DNA from: RCIO01 sp965232405
GTDB taxonomy: Bacteria; Pseudomonadota; Alphaproteobacteria; Rhizobiales; Rhizobiaceae
NCBI GenBank assembly: GCA_965232405.1
Contig: OZ246966.1
Span: 1,798,001 to 1,862,000 of the forward strand
DNA: 64,000 nucleotides
Reading direction: 5' to 3'
Both the position numbers and the translations under genes were made by a program. This document shows, one piece after another, positions 44,069 to 52,401 of this stretch. Within the stretch, counting starts at the first letter, position 1. The number at the start of each line of letters is the position of its first letter. The notes beneath the pieces were generated by a model. The model saw only the letters and a list, made by a program, of their open reading frames with translations. It did not search any database and was not told the DNA's origin.

Positions 44069-44160
44069 TCAGCGCCCCGCTCCGGCAAGCAATCGCTCGG
44101 CCTGCGCAAGGTGCAATCCCTCAACCATGCGACCGCCGATCCGGATCACACCCTTGCCGG
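44069..44160 (-). pseudogene. Remnant of a second CitE-like lyase 3' end
   Basis: These 92 nt align without gaps to the last 92 nt of the intact CitE-like gene (44661-44752), with about 14 differences (roughly 85% identity). They would encode the same C-terminus (VIRIGGRMVEGLHLAQAER...) and end in TGA. Upstream the similarity decays (a possible further match to about 44190, frame lost), so no complete gene exists. It lies only 2 nt after the dnaE2 stop. Confidence 0.85.
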
Positions 44161-44204
44161 AATTCGCCGATTGTCTCGGCCTTCATGAATTCTTCTGGCG
44201 GCGA

Positions 44205-44495
44205 TCAAGGGGCAGCGCTGCGCCGCAGCGCGCGGGATCTTGCCCGGATGCGGCGTGCCAGAATGCGCCACAGAACGAAAAGAGCACCAATCAAACAAAG
44301 AAAGCTGAATGCGGGCCAGATCGCGCCAGCCTGCTCGACAAAGACCATGCCGGTTTCGCTGTCGTAACAGCGGCCCTGCTCGTCAAAACAATCGATCCAG
44401 CGAAAGTAACGATCGTACCAGGCCCAGGCAAAAAAACCCGAGAGCAACAACAAAATCGCCAAAGCCAGTATCAACACCATCGAGCGCCTACGCAT
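44205..44495 (-). CDS. Small membrane protein of unknown function
   Basis: A 96-residue protein with two hydrophobic helices (about 6-26 and 58-80) and a polar loop with two cysteines (WIDCFDEQGRCYDSETGMV). The tail is Arg-rich. I do not recognise a family. It lies inside the duplicated dnaE2/citE scar and may have arrived with it. The start (ATG 44495) is uncertain: ATG 44480 is possible and ribosome sites are weak. Confidence 0.5.
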   Translation of the reverse strand: MRRRSMVLILALAILLLLSGFFAWAWYDRYFRWIDCFDEQGRCYDSETGMVFVEQAGAIWPAFSFLCLIGALFVLWRILARRIRARSRALRRSAAP

Positions 44496-44616
44496 CTTGT
44501 CGCGAGCTCGATCTTGCAACCGGACGTAAACCGGCGCAAGTCGACACGTTCGAGCGAACAAGAACCGAGGGAACAATAGTGGGCCCGGCAGAACGCGAAC
44601 CTGAAACCAGACCGTA

Positions 44617-44675
44617 ATGAACGGTCGGCGCGTCTCGGTGGCCGGGCTCGTTCTGCTGCGTCAGCGCCCTGCCCT
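44617..44675 (+). pseudogene. Stray dnaE2 OB-fold fragment
   Basis: The stretch encodes NGRRVSVAGLVLLRQRPA, matching DnaE2 residues encoded at about 43620-43674 (DGRRVSVAGLVLVRQRPG), with 80% or so nucleotide identity by eye. It then runs directly into the end of the intact CitE-like gene. No other dnaE2 sequence is seen beside it. This is a relic of an earlier dnaE2 copy or of a duplication. Confidence 0.8.
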
Positions 44676-45533
44676 GGCAAGCAATCGCTCGGCCTGCGCA
44701 AGATGCAGCCGTTCGACCATGCGGCCATCGATGCGGATCACGCCCTTGCCGGCGTTTTCCGGTAACGCGAAGGCGGCGATGATAGCCTCAGCCTCGGCAA
44801 TCTCATCTGCCGAAGGCGCAAAGACACGGTTCGCCGTTTCAATCTGTGATGGATGGATAAGCGTCTTGCCGTCGAAACCCATGTTGCGGCCTTCTGCGCA
44901 TTCGCGCTCAAAACCATCCGCGTCGCCAAAATCGTTCATCACCCCGTCGAGCACGCCGATGCCGGCCGATCGCGCGGCGGCCACCATCTGCAACAGCCAG
45001 GGCACAAGATAACGACGGTCGGGTGTGGCCAGAACGCCGGTCTCCTTGATGAGATCGTTGGTGCCGGCAACGAGGCAGGCCAGCCGCGTTCCGGGGTTCG
45101 TGCCCAATTCGGCGATTGAACCAAGATTGAACAGGGCTTTCGGCGTCTCGATCATCGCCCACAGCAGGAGGTCGGGCGACGCATCGGTCTCGTCAAGCGC
45201 GTCATTCGCGTCCAGCACTTCGCGCGGTCCATCGACCTTCGGTAACAGGATTGCATCAGGGCGTGATGCACGCGCGGCCAGCAGATCCTCCGTGCCCCAT
45301 TCGCCTGAAAGAGGGTTGATACGTACGACGATCTCGCAATTGTCCGGTCTGCTGTTCGCCAGAAACCGGCGCATTGTTTCGCGCGCCACATCTTTCGCGT
45401 CGGGCGATACTGCGTCCTCGAGATCGATGATGACGGTATCGCAGTCGAGGGTGGCTATCTTGGCGAGCGCCCGTTCCTTGTCGGCGGGCACATAAAGGAC
45501 GGAGCGGCGGGGGCGGAAAACGGAACCGGACAT
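44661..45533 (-). CDS. HpcH/HpaI (CitE-like) CoA-ester lyase
   Basis: A 290-residue TIM-barrel lyase of the CitE / malyl-CoA lyase family. Family segments are RRSVLYVPADKERALAK, VIIDLEDAVSPDAK, VRINPLSG, WAMIETPKAL and GFDGKTLIHPSQI. The metal-binding Glu and Asp are in IETPKA and the GVMNDFGDADG region. Likely substrates are L-malyl-CoA, citramalyl-CoA or beta-methylmalyl-CoA; the exact one cannot be told. No citD or citF gene is nearby, so it is not citrate lyase. It ends in the scar region beside dnaE2. Confidence 0.87.
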   Translation of the reverse strand: MSGSVFRPRRSVLYVPADKERALAKIATLDCDTVIIDLEDAVSPDAKDVARETMRRFLANSRPDNCEIVVRINPLSGEWGTEDLLAARASRPDAILLPKVDGPREVLDANDALDETDASPDLLLWAMIETPKALFNLGSIAELGTNPGTRLACLVAGTNDLIKETGVLATPDRRYLVPWLLQMVAAARSAGIGVLDGVMNDFGDADGFERECAEGRNMGFDGKTLIHPSQIETANRVFAPSADEIAEAEAIIAAFALPENAGKGVIRIDGRMVERLHLAQAERLLARAGR

Positions 45534-45647
45534 GCCGCTTCATGCCGTCGCCGAATGCGGTTCGCAAGAGCTGCCACCATCAATCGCCGGCTTGCGGCCG
45601 CTAACGGAAGCTGTTTCGTTCGGACCGGTACGGCATGGAGCCCAAAA

Positions 45648-46817
45648 TTGCGCAAATTCGACATCGTCATCATCGGCGGGGCAATCGTTGGCAGTTCGAT
45701 CGCCTGGTATATGCGCGAAGAAGGGTTTACGGGCTCCATTGCGCTGGTCGAGCGCGATCCGCAATTCGCGCGTGCGGCGACCACGCTGTCCTGCGCGTCG
45801 ATCCGCCAACAATTCTCGATCGCAGAAAACATCCGCCTGTCGCAATTCACGCTCGGCCTGTTTCGCCGCCTTGGCCACGAATTCGGGCAAGACGCCGACA
45901 TAACCTTTCGCGAGAAGGGGTATCTGATACTCGCCAGCGAAGACGGCTTGCCGGTTCTTGAACTCAACCTCGCCACCCAGCTGGCTGAGGGCGCGGATGT
46001 CATTCTGGAAGACCAAACGGTGCTGGCCCGGCGCTTCTTATGGCTTTCGACCGATGGTGTGAGCGCAGGTGTGCTGGGTCTTTCAGGCGAGGGCTGGTTC
46101 GACGCCCATGCGTTGCTCGCGCTGTTGCGGCGGGCGCTAAAAACGAAGGACATCACCTTCATTCAGGATGAGGTGACGGAAATCGAACGCAGGGGGCCGA
46201 AGGTCGAAGGCATCACCTTGGCCGGCGGAGAAAGGGTCGGTGCAGGCATGATCGTCGATGCGGCCGGACCGTCGGCCGGTCATGTCGCCGGGCTTGCCGG
46301 CATCACGCTCCCGGTCGAGCCGCGAAAGCGCAGCGTGTTCGTGTTCGACGCCTATGAGCACTATGACGACATGCCGCTGGTGGTCGATCCGACCGGCGTC
46401 TATGTGCGGCCTGAAGGTTCCGTCTATATCTGCGGCGGGGCGGAAGACGAAGAGAAAGAGTCCGCCGCCGATCCCGGTGATTTCGAGCCGGACTGGCCGC
46501 TCTTCGAAGAGGTTATCTGGCCGGTTCTCGCCAGGCGTGTGCCCGCCTTCGAGGCGATCAAGATGACTCGGGCCTGGGCCGGCCATTACGACTACAATAC
46601 GCTCGACCAGAACGCGGTCATCGGGCCGCATCCGGAGGTCGGCAATTTCATTTTCGCCAACGGGTTTTCCGGGCATGGGTTGCAGCAGGCTCCCGCCGTC
46701 GGCAAGGCGCTGGCTGAGCTGATCATTCACGGGGGCTACCGCTCGGTCGACTGCTCGGCATTTTCCTATGAGCGGATTGCTGCCGCACGGCCGTTTCGGG
46801 AACTGAACGTCATCTGA
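45648..46817 (+). CDS. FAD-dependent oxidoreductase (DAO/FOXRED1-like)
   Basis: A 389-residue flavoprotein of the D-amino-acid-oxidase/glycine-oxidase superfamily. The dinucleotide motif FDIVIIGGAIVGSSIAWYM is at the N-terminus, VDAAGPSAGHVAGLAG falls mid-protein, and the C-terminal NFIFANGFSGHGLQQAP closes the FAD site. The substrate (an amine or amino acid) is unknown. The start is TTG 45648, supported by GGAG seven nt upstream. It is divergent from the CitE-like gene across 114 nt. Confidence 0.85.
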   Translation: MRKFDIVIIGGAIVGSSIAWYMREEGFTGSIALVERDPQFARAATTLSCASIRQQFSIAENIRLSQFTLGLFRRLGHEFGQDADITFREKGYLILASEDGLPVLELNLATQLAEGADVILEDQTVLARRFLWLSTDGVSAGVLGLSGEGWFDAHALLALLRRALKTKDITFIQDEVTEIERRGPKVEGITLAGGERVGAGMIVDAAGPSAGHVAGLAGITLPVEPRKRSVFVFDAYEHYDDMPLVVDPTGVYVRPEGSVYICGGAEDEEKESAADPGDFEPDWPLFEEVIWPVLARRVPAFEAIKMTRAWAGHYDYNTLDQNAVIGPHPEVGNFIFANGFSGHGLQQAPAVGKALAELIIHGGYRSVDCSAFSYERIAAARPFRELNVI

Positions 46818-47017
46818 TGCAGGGCCGGCGCGTGCCGCTTGACGCTCGCCAACCGTGCACCTATCTCACAACCCGGTCTGGAAGACACCTGCCGCCCGCG
46901 GGCCTGATGCCTTGGTGAAGTCTTCCAAATAGCTGCGTTTTTCTCTGTCTCGCGACGGACGAAGCGGCAATGCGGGCTCCCGACGGATCATGTCCCTCGC
47001 CAGATACAGGGAAGACG

Positions 47018-47452
47018 ATGTCTACCGATCATCGCAATGACTACAAGGCGCAGGCACGCCGTCTGCGAACGGCTCTGGCCGACGACAACATGCCGGTCAG
47101 CCACTCGCGCTCGCTTGAGCTGGTTGCACGCCTGCATGGCGCACGCGACTGGAACACGCTGTCGGCCGCTCCCAATGGTTCCAGGGCGCCTGTCGCTCCG
47201 TTCTCGCTCGGCGACCGGGTCGCAGGCACATTCAACGATGCGCCGGCGCAAGGCCGCGTCATTGGTATGTCGGAAACGATCAAGCCGGATCTGTGGCGCG
47301 TCACAATCGCGTTCGATCCACCGGTCGACGTGGTGACATCGAAACTGTTCTCGTCGGAACGCCGGCGCATGACGGTGATTGTCGGCGCCGACGGCCGCTC
47401 GCGGCGCCTGACGGGCACCGAGACCGGCAAGCTCGCGCTCAACCGCGTCTGA
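47018..47452 (+). CDS. Glyoxalase-superfamily-type small protein
   Basis: A 144-residue protein. The N-terminal half (YKAQARRLRTALADDNMPVSHSRSLELVARLHGARDWNTL, residues about 8-48) matches short rhizobial proteins annotated as glyoxalase superfamily; a similar segment occurs in other stand-alone proteins with toxin-gene-like neighbours. The C-terminal half is beta-rich. Function is unknown. ATG 47018 follows AGGGAAG. The 200 nt upstream contain an imperfect GGAAGAC/GTCTTCC inverted repeat but no gene. Confidence 0.65.
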   Translation: MSTDHRNDYKAQARRLRTALADDNMPVSHSRSLELVARLHGARDWNTLSAAPNGSRAPVAPFSLGDRVAGTFNDAPAQGRVIGMSETIKPDLWRVTIAFDPPVDVVTSKLFSSERRRMTVIVGADGRSRRLTGTETGKLALNRV

Positions 47453-47567
47453 TACCCACAAGCGCGTGCCGCCAATCGGTGCAGGTCGGCTGCCCATTTG
47501 CCCCTTTGCCTTGGCGCGCGCGCTTGTGTAAAGCATGGCCACCTCAATCCGAACAGGTCACCGAGAG

Positions 47568-48173
47568 ATGGAAAAGTTCACCACGCTGACCGGCGTTGCC
47601 GCACCGTTGCCGATCGTGAATGTCGACACCGACATGATCATCCCGAAGGATTATCTGAAGACGATCAAGCGCACCGGGCTCGGCACCGGCCTGTTCTCCG
47701 AGATGCGCTACAATGAGGACGGCTCGGACAACCCGGATTTCGTGCTCAACAAACCGGCCTACCGCAATGCGAAGGTTCTCGTTGCCGGCGACAATTTCGG
47801 CTGCGGGTCGAGCCGCGAGCATGCTCCCTGGGCCTTGCTCGATTTCGGCATTCGCTGCGTGATTTCGACATCGTTTGCCGACATCTTTTACAACAACTGC
47901 TTCAAGAACGGCATTTTGCCGATCGTGGTCAGCCCGGAAGACCTGGAAAAGCTGATGGACGACGCCGAGCGCGGCGCCAACGCCACGCTGACTGTCGATC
48001 TCGAAGCGATGGAAATTCGTGGGCCGGATGGTGGGGTGATCACGTTCGACCTCGACGCCTTCAAGCGCCACTGCCTGCTGAACGGCATCGACGATATTGG
48101 CCTGACCATGGAAAAGGCGCCGGCCATCGACGCCTATGAGAAGCAACTTTCCGAAAACCGCCCCTGGGCATAG
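47568..48173 (+). CDS. leuD: 3-isopropylmalate dehydratase small subunit
   Basis: A 201-residue LeuD that pairs with LeuC to isomerise isopropylmalate in leucine synthesis. FTTLTGVAAPLPIVNVDTDMIIPKDYLKT, NFGCGSSREHAPWAL and FKNGILPIVV are diagnostic (landmarks only). ATG 47568 gives the standard length; an ATG at 47535 is possible. leuC is not in the window. leuB lies 0.7 kb downstream on the same strand, with two small genes between. Confidence 0.95.
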   Translation: MEKFTTLTGVAAPLPIVNVDTDMIIPKDYLKTIKRTGLGTGLFSEMRYNEDGSDNPDFVLNKPAYRNAKVLVAGDNFGCGSSREHAPWALLDFGIRCVISTSFADIFYNNCFKNGILPIVVSPEDLEKLMDDAERGANATLTVDLEAMEIRGPDGGVITFDLDAFKRHCLLNGIDDIGLTMEKAPAIDAYEKQLSENRPWA

Positions 48174-48188
48174 GCGCAACCTGCACGC

Positions 48189-48425
48189 ATGAAACCGTTT
48201 CTGCCCCGCAGGCTGGAGCCGATCGTCTTCGGCCTACTGCTTTCCGGCTTCATGTCATTTATCGTGTCGGGATTGTCGACGGCGATATCGGCCGGGCTGG
48301 ACAACCGCTTCCTGTGGACCTGGCTCTCGGCGTGGATCCCGTCCTGGGCGATTGCGTTTCCAGCCGTTCTGGTCGTGGCGCCCGTGGTGCGGCGCATCGT
48401 GCATCACATCGTCAGGCCCGATTGA
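48189..48425 (+). CDS. DUF2798 family membrane protein
   Basis: A 78-residue protein with two hydrophobic helices (about 11-33 and 42-66) of the DUF2798 type. Function is unknown. It is inserted between leuD (15 nt) and the RidA-like gene (9 nt), so it is probably in the leu operon. Confidence 0.8.
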   Translation: MKPFLPRRLEPIVFGLLLSGFMSFIVSGLSTAISAGLDNRFLWTWLSAWIPSWAIAFPAVLVVAPVVRRIVHHIVRPD

Positions 48426-48434
48426 GAGGGTTCG

Positions 48435-48821
48435 ATGCGCAAGCTGATTTCCAGCGGATCGCCGTTTGAAAAGACGGCTGGTTACAGCCGCGCCGTTGCC
48501 GACGGCGACTGGTGTTTCGTCGCCGGCACGACAGGCTACGACTACGCCACGATGACCATGCCCGAGGCGGTGGAAGACCAGACACGCAACGCGCTGTCGA
48601 CCATTGCCGGTGCGCTTTCAGAGGCCGGTTTCGAAATGGCCGATGTCGTGCGCGCGCACTATTACGTCACCGACCGGTCCTTTGTGCAGCGTGTGTTCCC
48701 GATCCTCGGCCAAGCTTTTGGCGAAATCCGGCCGGCGGCGACGATGATCGTTTGCGAACTCAATGAGCCGGAGATGAAGATCGAGATCGAGGTGACCGCG
48801 CTCAGGCGCGACCGCGGCTGA
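48435..48821 (+). CDS. RidA/YjgF-family protein
   Basis: A 128-residue Rid-family protein. Classical RidA is an enamine/imine deaminase that detoxifies 2-aminoacrylate. Here the usual catalytic-site PARS segment reads RPAATMIV: the conserved arginine is replaced by alanine, while the closing EIEVTALR is kept. This suggests a Rid subfamily without the classical deaminase activity. It lies between the DUF2798 gene and leuB in the leu cluster. Confidence 0.88.
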   Translation: MRKLISSGSPFEKTAGYSRAVADGDWCFVAGTTGYDYATMTMPEAVEDQTRNALSTIAGALSEAGFEMADVVRAHYYVTDRSFVQRVFPILGQAFGEIRPAATMIVCELNEPEMKIEIEVTALRRDRG

Positions 48822-48894
48822 GCCAATCCGGCTTGCCTTTGCCTGCGCCTGACACTAGCAAGGCGCCGGTTCACGCATTTCGAAAGGCACTCTC

Positions 48895-50007
48895 ATGGCA
48901 TCGCGCAAGCTTCTCCTTCTTCCCGGTGACGGCATTGGCCCCGAAGCCATGGCCGAAGTGCGCAAGCTCGTGGCCATGATGAACGACGAAATGGGCGCGG
49001 GATTCGAAACAGAAGAAGGTCTGGTCGGCGGTTCCGCCTATGATGCTCACGGCAAGGCGATCTCCGATGAGGACATGGCGAAGGCGATGGCAGCCGACGC
49101 TGTGCTCTTTGGCGCGGTGGGTGGTCCGAAATGGGACGGGGTGCCTTATGACGTGCGGCCCGAGGCCGGACTTTTGCGGCTGCGCAAGGAGATGGAGCTG
49201 TTCGCCAATTTGCGCCCGGCCATCTGCTATCCGGCGTTGGCCGCTTCCTCCTCGCTGAAAAAGGACGTGGTCGAGGGGCTGGATATCCTGATCGTGCGCG
49301 AGCTGACCGGCGGCGTCTATTTCGGCGAACCGAAGGAAATCACCGATCTCGGCAATGGCCAGAAACGCGCCGTCGACACGCAGGTCTATGACACCTACGA
49401 AATCGAGCGCATTTCGGGCGTCGCCTTCGAGCTGGCGCGGACCAGGCGCAATGAAGTCTGCTCGATGGAAAAGCACAATGTGATGAAGTCGGGCGTGCTG
49501 TGGAAGGAAGTGGTCGAGGCCACGCACAAGGCGAAATATGCCGATGTTAAGCTTACCCACATGCTGGCCGATGCCGGCGGCATGCAGCTGGTTCGGTGGC
49601 CGAAACAGTTCGATGTGATCGTGACCGACAATCTGTTTGGCGACATGCTGTCCGATGTGGCGGCGATGCTGACTGGCTCGCTCGGCATGCTGCCTTCGGC
49701 TTCGCTTGGTGCGCCGGACGAGAAGACCGGCGCCCGCAAGGCACTGTACGAGCCGGTACACGGCTCTGCGCCGGATATTGCCGGCAAGGGCATCGCCAAC
49801 CCGATCGCCATGATCGCATCATTCGCGATGTGCCTGCGTTACTCGTTCAGTATGGTCGCGGAAGCCGACAGGCTGGAAGCAGCGGTCGCCGCCGTGCTGG
49901 ATCAGGGATTGCGGACGGGCGACATCATGTCGGAGGGCGCGACCGAGGTCAGCACCGCGGCGATGGGCGATGCGATCGTGGACAAATTCAGGGCGCTGTC
50001 GGCCTAG
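48895..50007 (+). CDS. leuB: 3-isopropylmalate dehydrogenase
   Basis: A 370-residue NAD-dependent enzyme of leucine synthesis that oxidatively decarboxylates isopropylmalate. LLLPGDGIGPEAM, LFGAVGGPKWDG, RELTGGVYFGEPKE and the metal/NAD region NLFGDMLSDVAAML ... HGSAPDIAGKGIANP are all present (as landmarks). It is the last gene of the leuD-leuB cluster. A GC-rich hairpin follows at 50016. Confidence 0.97.
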   Translation: MASRKLLLLPGDGIGPEAMAEVRKLVAMMNDEMGAGFETEEGLVGGSAYDAHGKAISDEDMAKAMAADAVLFGAVGGPKWDGVPYDVRPEAGLLRLRKEMELFANLRPAICYPALAASSSLKKDVVEGLDILIVRELTGGVYFGEPKEITDLGNGQKRAVDTQVYDTYEIERISGVAFELARTRRNEVCSMEKHNVMKSGVLWKEVVEATHKAKYADVKLTHMLADAGGMQLVRWPKQFDVIVTDNLFGDMLSDVAAMLTGSLGMLPSASLGAPDEKTGARKALYEPVHGSAPDIAGKGIANPIAMIASFAMCLRYSFSMVAEADRLEAAVAAVLDQGLRTGDIMSEGATEVSTAAMGDAIVDKFRALSA

Positions 50008-50015
50008 AACCAAAA

Positions 50016-50057
50016 GGGCCGCCCAAAGCCTGACACATTGACATTCTCTGGCGGCCC
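50016..50057 (+). terminator. Possible hairpin terminator after leuB
   Basis: GGGCCGCC (50016-50023) pairs with GGCGGCCC (50050-50057), loop 26 nt, beginning 8 nt after the leuB stop. There is no T-run, so if it terminates it is not a classic intrinsic terminator. No riboswitch of the manganese type expected before some terC genes was recognised in 50058-50158. Confidence 0.4.
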
Positions 50058-50158
50058 AATGGGGCGCAAGGACCACACGTTGACGCCGCATCGCGCATCG
50101 GCAAAGCTCGCGCCGACAAACCCGCCCGTTTGAGCGAATCCCGGATCGGATTTTTCCC

Positions 50159-50923
50159 ATGATTGAATTTTTCGCGCCTCATTTCGTCTGGCTGAATGAC
50201 CCGACCGCATGGGTCGCGCTGGTTACGCTGATTGTGCTGGAAGTCGTTCTGGGCATCGACAATCTGATCTTCATCTCGATCCTGACCAACAAACTGCCGG
50301 TCGAACATCAGGCGCGCGCGCGGCGGCTGGGCATTGCGGCCGCACTAATCATGCGGCTCATTCTCCTGGCGACGATCTCGTTCATCGTGCAGCTCACGGA
50401 ACCGCTGTTCGAACTGTTCGGTCACGGCTTTTCCTGGCGCGACATCATCCTGATAGCCGGCGGCCTGTTCCTGGTCTGGAAGGCGACGAAGGAAATCCAC
50501 CATACGGTTGACCCGGAGGACGACAAGGACACGATGGTGGGCAAGGCCGTCCAGGTCTCATTGGCGGGAGCGATATTCCAGATCCTGCTGCTCGACCTGG
50601 TATTCTCGATCGATTCCATCATCACCGCCGTCGGCATGACCGACGAGATCGCGATCATGTACATCGCCGTCATTGTGGCGGTCACGGTGATGCTGCTTGC
50701 GGTCAATCCGCTGTCACGGTTCATTGCCGCCAATCCGACCGTGGTCATGCTGGCACTCGGCTTCCTGCTGATGATCGGCATGACGCTTATCGCCGATGGC
50801 ATGGGCTTCCATGTGCCGAAGGGCTACATCTACGCCGCTATGGGCTTCTCGGCACTGGTCGAGGCGCTCAACATGCTGGCCCGCCGGGCCCGCAAGCGCG
50901 CGAAGGAGGCGGCTGGGCACTGA
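50159..50923 (+). CDS. TerC family membrane protein
   Basis: A 254-residue membrane protein with seven or so hydrophobic segments. The conserved acidic TerC motifs are GIDNLIFISIL (about 32-42) and FSIDSIITAVGM (about 145-156). TerC homologues are linked to metal (Mn) export and metalation of exported enzymes. No tellurite-resistance genes surround it. No ribosome site is apparent upstream of ATG 50159. It is convergent with the MBL gene (22 nt). Confidence 0.9.
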   Translation: MIEFFAPHFVWLNDPTAWVALVTLIVLEVVLGIDNLIFISILTNKLPVEHQARARRLGIAAALIMRLILLATISFIVQLTEPLFELFGHGFSWRDIILIAGGLFLVWKATKEIHHTVDPEDDKDTMVGKAVQVSLAGAIFQILLLDLVFSIDSIITAVGMTDEIAIMYIAVIVAVTVMLLAVNPLSRFIAANPTVVMLALGFLLMIGMTLIADGMGFHVPKGYIYAAMGFSALVEALNMLARRARKRAKEAAGH

Positions 50924-50945
50924 CCGGCGGTTCCGGAGTGCAGGA

Positions 50946-51758
50946 TTACAGCCGCGACGGTATCCGGATCGTCGGGCGTCGCGGCAGGTCCCGCAGCGAA
51001 ACGGTGAAGCTGTTGCCTTCCAGGAAGTCGAGCGCAAATTCCTCGCCCATGCGGGAGGTGAACTCCGACAGTGGCGTGAAATTGCGGTGCATCGGCAGAA
51101 CGAGCGATGAAAACAGCCGTTTGACGATGCCAGTCATGGCCTCGGCTGACAGCGTCAGGCCGCCATCGATCGGCACCATGACAATGTCGAGCCGCCCGAT
51201 CGCGGCATAGTGTGCGTCGCTCAATTCGTGATGCAGATGGCCGAGATGGCCGATGCACAAGCCGGCAACTTCGAAAATGAAGATCGAATTGCCGTGCTCC
51301 TCCATCCACGCACCGCGCCGGATATCTGTTGGAACATTGCGGACATAAACATCGTCGATGACAACGGCATGCTCGGCGGGGCCGCCCTCGGGGTCCCAGC
51401 CGCGCAGAACATATTCGATATCAGGGTCGATGAAGTTGGTAAAATGCGTCGTATGGGCCTTGTTCATGGTCACGACGCGCGGCAACGGATCGGTCCCGTA
51501 GATGCCGCTGAAGTCGGTGGCGATGCGCACGCCGCCCGGTGTTTCGATCACATAGGTTGAGTGGCCCGCATAGGTGATGGTCACCACGCCCTTCTCTGCC
51601 TGCACCGGCGTGAAACTGGCATAGGTCACTTCCGGCAATGCCTGCGCGACGGCCAGGCACTGGCTGGGAACCGGGTGAGTTTGCGCCAGTACGGGGCTGG
51701 TCAAGACAAGTCCGAATATGACGCTAGCGGCCGCAATCGCATTTGTGCTGAAGTGCAT
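50946..51758 (-). CDS. Exported MBL-fold protein with degenerate metal motif
   Basis: A 270-residue protein with an N-terminal signal peptide (about 1-25, cleavage near VLAQT). The body resembles UlaG-like metallo-beta-lactamase hydrolases (ITYAGHSTYVIETPGGVRIATD). The usual HxHxDH motif is replaced by AHTTHFTNF, but GHLGHLHHEL later supplies several histidines. Metal binding is therefore doubtful or altered. It is immediately downstream of an exported TPR protein (3-nt gap), so the pair may act together in the periplasm. Confidence 0.75.
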   Translation of the reverse strand: MHFSTNAIAAASVIFGLVLTSPVLAQTHPVPSQCLAVAQALPEVTYASFTPVQAEKGVVTITYAGHSTYVIETPGGVRIATDFSGIYGTDPLPRVVTMNKAHTTHFTNFIDPDIEYVLRGWDPEGGPAEHAVVIDDVYVRNVPTDIRRGAWMEEHGNSIFIFEVAGLCIGHLGHLHHELSDAHYAAIGRLDIVMVPIDGGLTLSAEAMTGIVKRLFSSLVLPMHRNFTPLSEFTSRMGEEFALDFLEGNSFTVSLRDLPRRPTIRIPSRL

Positions 51759-51761
51759 CGC

Positions 51762-52328
51762 CTAGATATCCTCGCCGCCAGGTGGGATCGTCAGTTCGCC
51801 GTCTTCCGGCACCAGCATCGAGCGTTCCTTGAGCCAGGGATGGATGCCGACAGCTTCACGCAGCGCGTTCTGGCTGAGCTGGGTTCGTCCCTGCTGCATC
51901 AGAATGATCGCTTTTCCGGCCAGTGCGCCGAAATGCCTTGGCTCCAGTTCCAGCGCCCTGTCGATATCCTCAAGCGAGTGATCGAGCGAACCCATCAGGA
52001 AATGGGTGAAGGCGCGCTGGTTCCAGCCTTCCGAATAGTCGGGGGCGTCAGCCACAATCGCGTCGAGCAATTCCAGCGATCGTTCGAGTTCGTAACCGCT
52101 GCGAGCGCGCATGGCGGCGGCCATTTTGCTGCGTATTTCCTCCGTCGGGCCAGCGGCCATCCATGATTGCCAGATTGCGTTTTCAATCGTGCGGGCTGCG
52201 GTTTCGGTGGGTGCGTTCTGAAGCGCCTCAAACAGGCGTTCACGTTCCGCGACCGGCTCTTCGGCGTTTGCCGCCACGGCGAAAAGCGCAATCAGACCCG
52301 CGAAAACGGTCTTGAGGAGAAGTCGCAT
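51762..52328 (-). CDS. Exported TPR-repeat protein
   Basis: A 188-residue protein with a signal peptide (about 1-22, LLLKTVFAGLIALFAVAANA) and two to three TPR-like repeats (about 75-160; SLELLDAIVADAPDYSEGWN, SLEDIDRALELEPRHFGALAG as landmarks). It probably mediates protein contacts in the periplasm. ATG 52328 has a near-perfect ribosome site (AAGGAGG). It heads a two-gene operon with the MBL-like gene. Confidence 0.85.
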   Translation of the reverse strand: MRLLLKTVFAGLIALFAVAANAEEPVAERERLFEALQNAPTETAARTIENAIWQSWMAAGPTEEIRSKMAAAMRARSGYELERSLELLDAIVADAPDYSEGWNQRAFTHFLMGSLDHSLEDIDRALELEPRHFGALAGKAIILMQQGRTQLSQNALREAVGIHPWLKERSMLVPEDGELTIPPGGEDI

Positions 52329-52401
52329 GCCAGCCTCCTTCACTTTGCGGAAGCTTAGCGCGCATTGAGCGGAATGCAGCCCATTTGCCGGAACCTGCCA
52401 G

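Noticed and set aside
50008..50158. Manganese (yybP-ykoY) riboswitch before terC
   Set aside because: The conserved sequence blocks of that riboswitch could not be found; only a GC hairpin after leuB and a very short hairpin near the start are present.
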